Assembly (NCBI GenBank): GCA_020633315.1
Contig: JACKDV010000010.1
Coordinates: forward strand, 223,296 to 287,295
From: Myxococcales bacterium
Lineage (GTDB): Bacteria; Myxococcota_A; Polyangia; Nannocystales; Nannocystaceae
DNA: 64,000 nt
Direction: 5' to 3'
Made by a program: the position numbers and the translations under genes. Below are positions 60,827 to 64,000 of the stretch, piece after piece; the first letter of the stretch is position 1; the number at the start of each line of letters is the position of its first letter. The notes beneath the pieces were generated by a model, which did not search any database, was not told the origin of the DNA, and was given only the letters and a program-made list of their open reading frames with translations.

Positions 60827-62434
60827 ATGACGCACCGCGTCCGCCCCAAGGGCTCGGCACGACGCACCGTGGCCGGTGCGCGTCGGACGGTGGCAGGGAA
60901 GGCATCGGCCCCGCTGGTGACCCTCGACGACCGGCCGCTGGCCCTGGCCGTCAGCCGCGACGGCAAGCGCCTGCTGGTGACCCTGCCCTATGAGATCTGG
61001 ATCGTGGGCGCGAGCACCCTCGAGGTGGAGCGCACCATCCCCCTCAAGAGCGCGCGACCCAGCGTGTTCGAGGGCGACGAGGGCACGCTGTGGATCGGCG
61101 GCCAGCACCTGCACCACAGCACCACCTTCGGGACCGCGGCCACCAAGGTGGGCTCCAAGCTCGGCGGCTTCGTCGAGCGGGTGTGCCTCATCCGCTCGCG
61201 GATGCTGTGCGGGGTGGGCTCGCAGGGCGAGGTGCTGTGGGACATCGACAAGGAAGCGGTGGTGCACCGCCGTCGCGTGTCCGAGCACGCGGTGCTGGGG
61301 CTGGTGCCCTCGGCCGACGGCCGGGCGGTGTGGGCCGGCGGTGAGTCGCACGCCTGGGTGATCGATCCCGATCATCCCTCGGGCTACACCAAGCTCAAGC
61401 TCAAGCAGACCAGCCCGGTGGAGGTGTCGGCCGAGGCCATCGTGGCGCTGGGCTTCACCCGCGACGGCGCCTGCGTGCTCGCGGCCCGCGACGGCGCGGT
61501 GGGCTGGACCAACCGCGGCATGCGAATGGTGCAGGAGCGCTACCCCCGGCTCGAGGGCTCCGGGCGCCCGCTGGCGGTGGCGGGCTGCGATCGCTACATC
61601 TACGTGCTGCGGCCGGCGGGGGTGCTGCACCGCTTCCTGCTCGCGCCGCCCAAGCCCCCGGCCGATGCCCGGGACGAGCCCGAGGCCGAGCCGCTGCCCG
61701 AGGCCGAGCAGTGTCGCCTGCGGCGGCTGGCCACCTGCGTCGCGGTGGCGGAGGACGGCACGCTCCTGCTCGCGGGGCCGCACGCCGACGATCAGCTCGG
61801 TCGCCTGTGGCGGCAGGATCCTGCCGAGCTGCCGTGGGAGCCGCTGCCGCTGCGGGCCCGCACCCTGGTGGAGCCCGAGCCCGAGCCCGAGCCGAGCGTG
61901 GCCGAGGGCGACGACGCGCCCAAGAAGGTGCCCAGCTTCGTGGCCACCCGCACCAAGGTGAGCGGCGAGCCGCTGTCCACGATCAAGGTCGACGATGTGC
62001 TCACGGCCAAGCCGGCGCTGTGGGTCACGCGTCCCTCGGGGGTGGTGCTCGAGCGCCCGGTGCAGGTGGTCGCGCCCGCCGACGTGCTGCCCGGTGACAC
62101 GGTGGTGCTGCCGGCCATGGTGCGCGCCCACGAGGGCACGGCACGCCCGGCCCTGGTGCTGTGGCCGGGCGTGGCCGACGACGACCGCGAGGCGGGGCCG
62201 CCCCAGTGGCTGGTGTGGGGCGACGAGCCGCGCGGCTGGCTGCCCCTGCGCACCCCGGAGATCCGCGGTCAGGGCTGGTCGCGTCGCGACGTGTTCCCGC
62301 TGCAGATCGCCCTGCCTCGCTCGCCGCCCGAGCTGGCCGGGCACCGCAGCTCGCTGCCCGAGCGCTGGGTCGACGCCGAGCTGTTCGCGGCGCTGGGCCG
62401 CGAGTGCAAGAAGCTGCTCAAGGTGCTGTGGTAG
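60827..62434 (+). CDS. Hypothetical beta-propeller-like protein
   Basis: 535 residues, no signal peptide, basic N-terminus (MTHRVRPKGSARRTVAGARR). Repeated short strands of the type PLALAVSRDGKRLLVTLPYEIWIVGASTLEVERTIPL, HAVLGLVPSADGRAVWAGGESHAWVIDPDHP and IVALGFTRDGACVLAARDGAVGWT suggest WD40/YVTN-like blades. An acidic low-complexity segment (EPEPEPEPSVAEGDD) splits the protein near residue 350, followed by a different C-terminal domain (LLPAMVRAHEGTARPALVLWPG, GWLPLRTPEIRG). No family recognised; a similar domain order occurs in myxobacterial proteins of unknown function. Confidence 0.7.
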   Translation: MTHRVRPKGSARRTVAGARRTVAGKASAPLVTLDDRPLALAVSRDGKRLLVTLPYEIWIVGASTLEVERTIPLKSARPSVFEGDEGTLWIGGQHLHHSTTFGTAATKVGSKLGGFVERVCLIRSRMLCGVGSQGEVLWDIDKEAVVHRRRVSEHAVLGLVPSADGRAVWAGGESHAWVIDPDHPSGYTKLKLKQTSPVEVSAEAIVALGFTRDGACVLAARDGAVGWTNRGMRMVQERYPRLEGSGRPLAVAGCDRYIYVLRPAGVLHRFLLAPPKPPADARDEPEAEPLPEAEQCRLRRLATCVAVAEDGTLLLAGPHADDQLGRLWRQDPAELPWEPLPLRARTLVEPEPEPEPSVAEGDDAPKKVPSFVATRTKVSGEPLSTIKVDDVLTAKPALWVTRPSGVVLERPVQVVAPADVLPGDTVVLPAMVRAHEGTARPALVLWPGVADDDREAGPPQWLVWGDEPRGWLPLRTPEIRGQGWSRRDVFPLQIALPRSPPELAGHRSSLPERWVDAELFAALGRECKKLLKVLW

Positions 62435-62467
62435 CCGGGCTCGCGCTCCGTCACCACGCGCACGTGA

Positions 62468-63607
62468 TCAGCCGGGCACGTCCACCTCGCGCCACTTCAC
62501 CCGGGTCTGGTTGAAGTGCCCCTTGACCTCGGGGTCCTCGTCCATCAGCTGGGCCGTGCCGTCGGTGGCGAAGGCTCGGCTCGCGAGCAGGTGCGAGCCG
62601 GCCTCGGCGTCGCGCCAGTGGAAGTCGAACACCGACCACGCGTGCTCGAAGCTCTCGGGCGGCAGCTCGCCCCCGAAGTACTCGCCGGGCGGGTGCAGCG
62701 TGGCCGTGCGCCAGCTCTGGCCGCCGTCGGTGGTGATCTCCACGCGGTCGAGCTCCTTGCCGCCGCCCCAGGCCCAGCCGGTGAGACGCCAGCCGCCGTC
62801 GATGCGCTGGCAGCGGGTGATCATCGACTTGAGGCCGATCCACCGCGCCTGCACCCGCACCCACTTGCCGTCGCGGCGCTCCTTGTTGGTGAACACCCAG
62901 CGGTTGTGGATGCCCATGTGCGGGGCGGTCTTGCCCTCGATGTGTCCAAGCCACTTCACGTGCGACATCGAGTAGATGCCGGGGACGACCATGCGCACGG
63001 GGAAGCCACGCGGGCGCGGCAGGGGCTCGCCGTTCATCTCGAGGGCGAGCAGCGCCCGCGCCTGGTCGAGCTCCTGCATCGACAGGCCGTAGTGGTAGCC
63101 GCGGCGCACCAGCGGGACCGGGTCGAGGCCCCGGAACGCGAAGTGGGTGGCCTCGCCGGGGCCCCCGCAGGCCTCGAGCACGGTGGCCAGCGAGGGGCCG
63201 GACCAGCGGGCCTGGCCCACGAGACCGGCCGAGCCCATCACGTGGTTGCCATTGCCGGCGCACTCCATCACCAGCACCCGCTCCTCCCACGGCAGCTCGC
63301 GCAGCTCGGCCAGGGTGAAGCTCCGCGGCCTCGCCACGCCGGTCACTCGCAGCGCGTAGGTCTCGGGATCGACCCGAGGGTGCCGATGCCGGTCGCGGCG
63401 GAAGTAGCCCTTCACCGGCGACAGCGGGCCGGACATGTTCTCCAGCGGCTGCTCCACCATGCTCACCAAGCGCATGGCAAAGCGGGCGAAGGGGCCCAGC
63501 CACTTGGCCATGCCCTCCACGGGACGAAGCGTCAGCTCCTTCGGCGGCTGGGCGAGCGCAACCGAGCGCGGAGCCAAGGCGGTGGGATTGGAGGCCGTTT
63601 CGCTCAT
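62468..63607 (-). CDS. Sulfite-oxidase-family molybdopterin enzyme without export signal
   Basis: 379 residues. The molybdopterin-binding domain has PRSFTLAELRELPWEERVLVMECAGNGNHVMG, with the Mo-ligand Cys in ECAGNG, then LARLVRRGYHYGLSMQELDQ-like and PRPRGFPVRMVVPGIYSMSHVKWL segments. The C-terminal dimerisation domain is seen in RWIGLKSMITRCQRIDGGWRLTGWAWGGGKELDRVEITTDGGQSWRTATL. Family members oxidise sulfite or reduce related substrates; most bacterial ones carry a Tat signal, which is not seen here (N-terminus MSETASNPTALAPRSV). ATG 63607 is chosen; the frame before it has no signal either. No cytochrome partner gene is visible. Confidence 0.85.
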   Translation of the reverse strand: MSETASNPTALAPRSVALAQPPKELTLRPVEGMAKWLGPFARFAMRLVSMVEQPLENMSGPLSPVKGYFRRDRHRHPRVDPETYALRVTGVARPRSFTLAELRELPWEERVLVMECAGNGNHVMGSAGLVGQARWSGPSLATVLEACGGPGEATHFAFRGLDPVPLVRRGYHYGLSMQELDQARALLALEMNGEPLPRPRGFPVRMVVPGIYSMSHVKWLGHIEGKTAPHMGIHNRWVFTNKERRDGKWVRVQARWIGLKSMITRCQRIDGGWRLTGWAWGGGKELDRVEITTDGGQSWRTATLHPPGEYFGGELPPESFEHAWSVFDFHWRDAEAGSHLLASRAFATDGTAQLMDEDPEVKGHFNQTRVKWREVDVPG

Positions 63608-63821
63608 CGGAACAGGTGTCGCGCCCCTAGCGCAGGGAGCGGCCGATGGGCACGCTACCGGCCGACGGAGCGCGGCGCAATGGTGGTCTGCACGCCGCGA
63701 GCCGGCAGACTTGGCGCGATCTCCGTCGGCTTGGTGCAACAGACCGCGGGCGCGGGCTCGGGCGTGCTTGGAGGGAGGCCGGCGGTTCGTGTAGCGTCTG
63801 CTCCGCCGCAAGGAGACTCAC

Positions 63822-64000
63822 GTGCACCTGCGAACGATCCTCACTGGAATCCTTCCCCTCCTGCTCGGCGGTGCCATGGCCACCGCCTGCGATGCTCCGA
63901 AGAACGACGCCAAGGCGGACGCCAAGAAGGCCGACGAAGGCAAGAAGGCCGACGAGGCCAAGGCCGACGACGCGGCGGCGGCGGAGGCCGGCGAGGCGGC
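63822..64000 (+). CDS. Lipoprotein, N-terminal fragment cut by window edge
   Basis: 59 full codons are visible. AAGGAG lies 7 nt upstream of GTG 63822. Signal VHLRTILTGILPLLLGGAMATAC with lipobox MATAC, then a Lys/Ala/Asp low-complexity repeat (KADAKKADEGKKADEAKAD). The rest lies beyond base 64000. The composition is similar to the small lipoproteins at 18.6 and 26.5 kb. Confidence 0.8.
   Translation, partial: MHLRTILTGILPLLLGGAMATACDAPKNDAKADAKKADEGKKADEAKADDAAAAEAGEA

Overview
The window is very GC-rich DNA with dense coding and almost no AT-rich stretches. It reads like the chromosome of a predatory or social deltaproteobacterium (Myxococcota). Two large membrane Ser/Thr kinases with TPR tails, many lipoproteins (several with Thr/Gly-rich acidic linkers), an ECF sigma factor, a sigma-54 activator, an FHA-HTH protein and a roadblock-like protein point to Myxococcota, probably the Nannocystineae. 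That placement is inference from gene content. I saw no rRNA, tRNA, CRISPR array, transposase or phage gene.

Layout. 1-4.6 kb: a truncated sodium:solute symporter diverging from an M16 metalloprotease lipoprotein that ends at a strong terminator. 4.7-8.8 kb: a P-loop kinase-like protein, an AAA-type ATPase and a translationally coupled protein with a calcineurin-like C-terminus, converging on an 847-residue membrane protein (8.9-11.4 kb). 11.5-16.8 kb: a beta-propeller lipoprotein, a roadblock-like protein, an unknown protein, an AraC regulator and a LuxR-type regulator. 17-20 kb: a POT peptide transporter, a small lipoprotein and an AI-2E family permease.

20.1-28.9 kb is the most striking region. 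It holds two RimK-type glutamate ligases around an aspartoacylase/AstE-type (M14-fold) hydrolase, an ECF sigma factor, an agmatine/peptidylarginine-deiminase-like enzyme, a sigma-54 activator, a small lipoprotein, and a second pair of AstE-type hydrolase plus glutathione-synthase-like ATP-grasp ligase. A bipartite element, YGCACC-N16-GGCTCCAACG, occurs six times here. It always has exactly 16 bp between its halves and always points toward a gene of the cluster (sigma factor, rimK operon, deiminase, lipoprotein, second hydrolase/ligase operon, and probably the sigma-54 activator). I propose a self-regulated regulon that writes (ATP-grasp) and erases (M14-type) amino-acid tags on proteins or peptides. 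The sequence shows the motif and gene content directly; the function is inference.

29-40 kb: an FHA-LuxR regulator; a MocR/PdxR regulator with CTGGACC repeats in front of a divergent PPOX-GNAT fusion; lipoproteins; a TPR kinase; ychF; an aminotransferase; and a Cys-rich lipoprotein. 40-64 kb is rich in central metabolism. It has korAB (2-oxoacid:ferredoxin oxidoreductase), an isopropylmalate-synthase-like enzyme coupled to a TPR protein with a degenerate zincin domain, an aminotransferase, and sucA and sucB (separated by a kinase and a CxxCH lipoprotein). It ends with an M28 peptidase, a propeller-like protein, a sulfite-oxidase-family enzyme and the start of a lipoprotein cut by the window edge.
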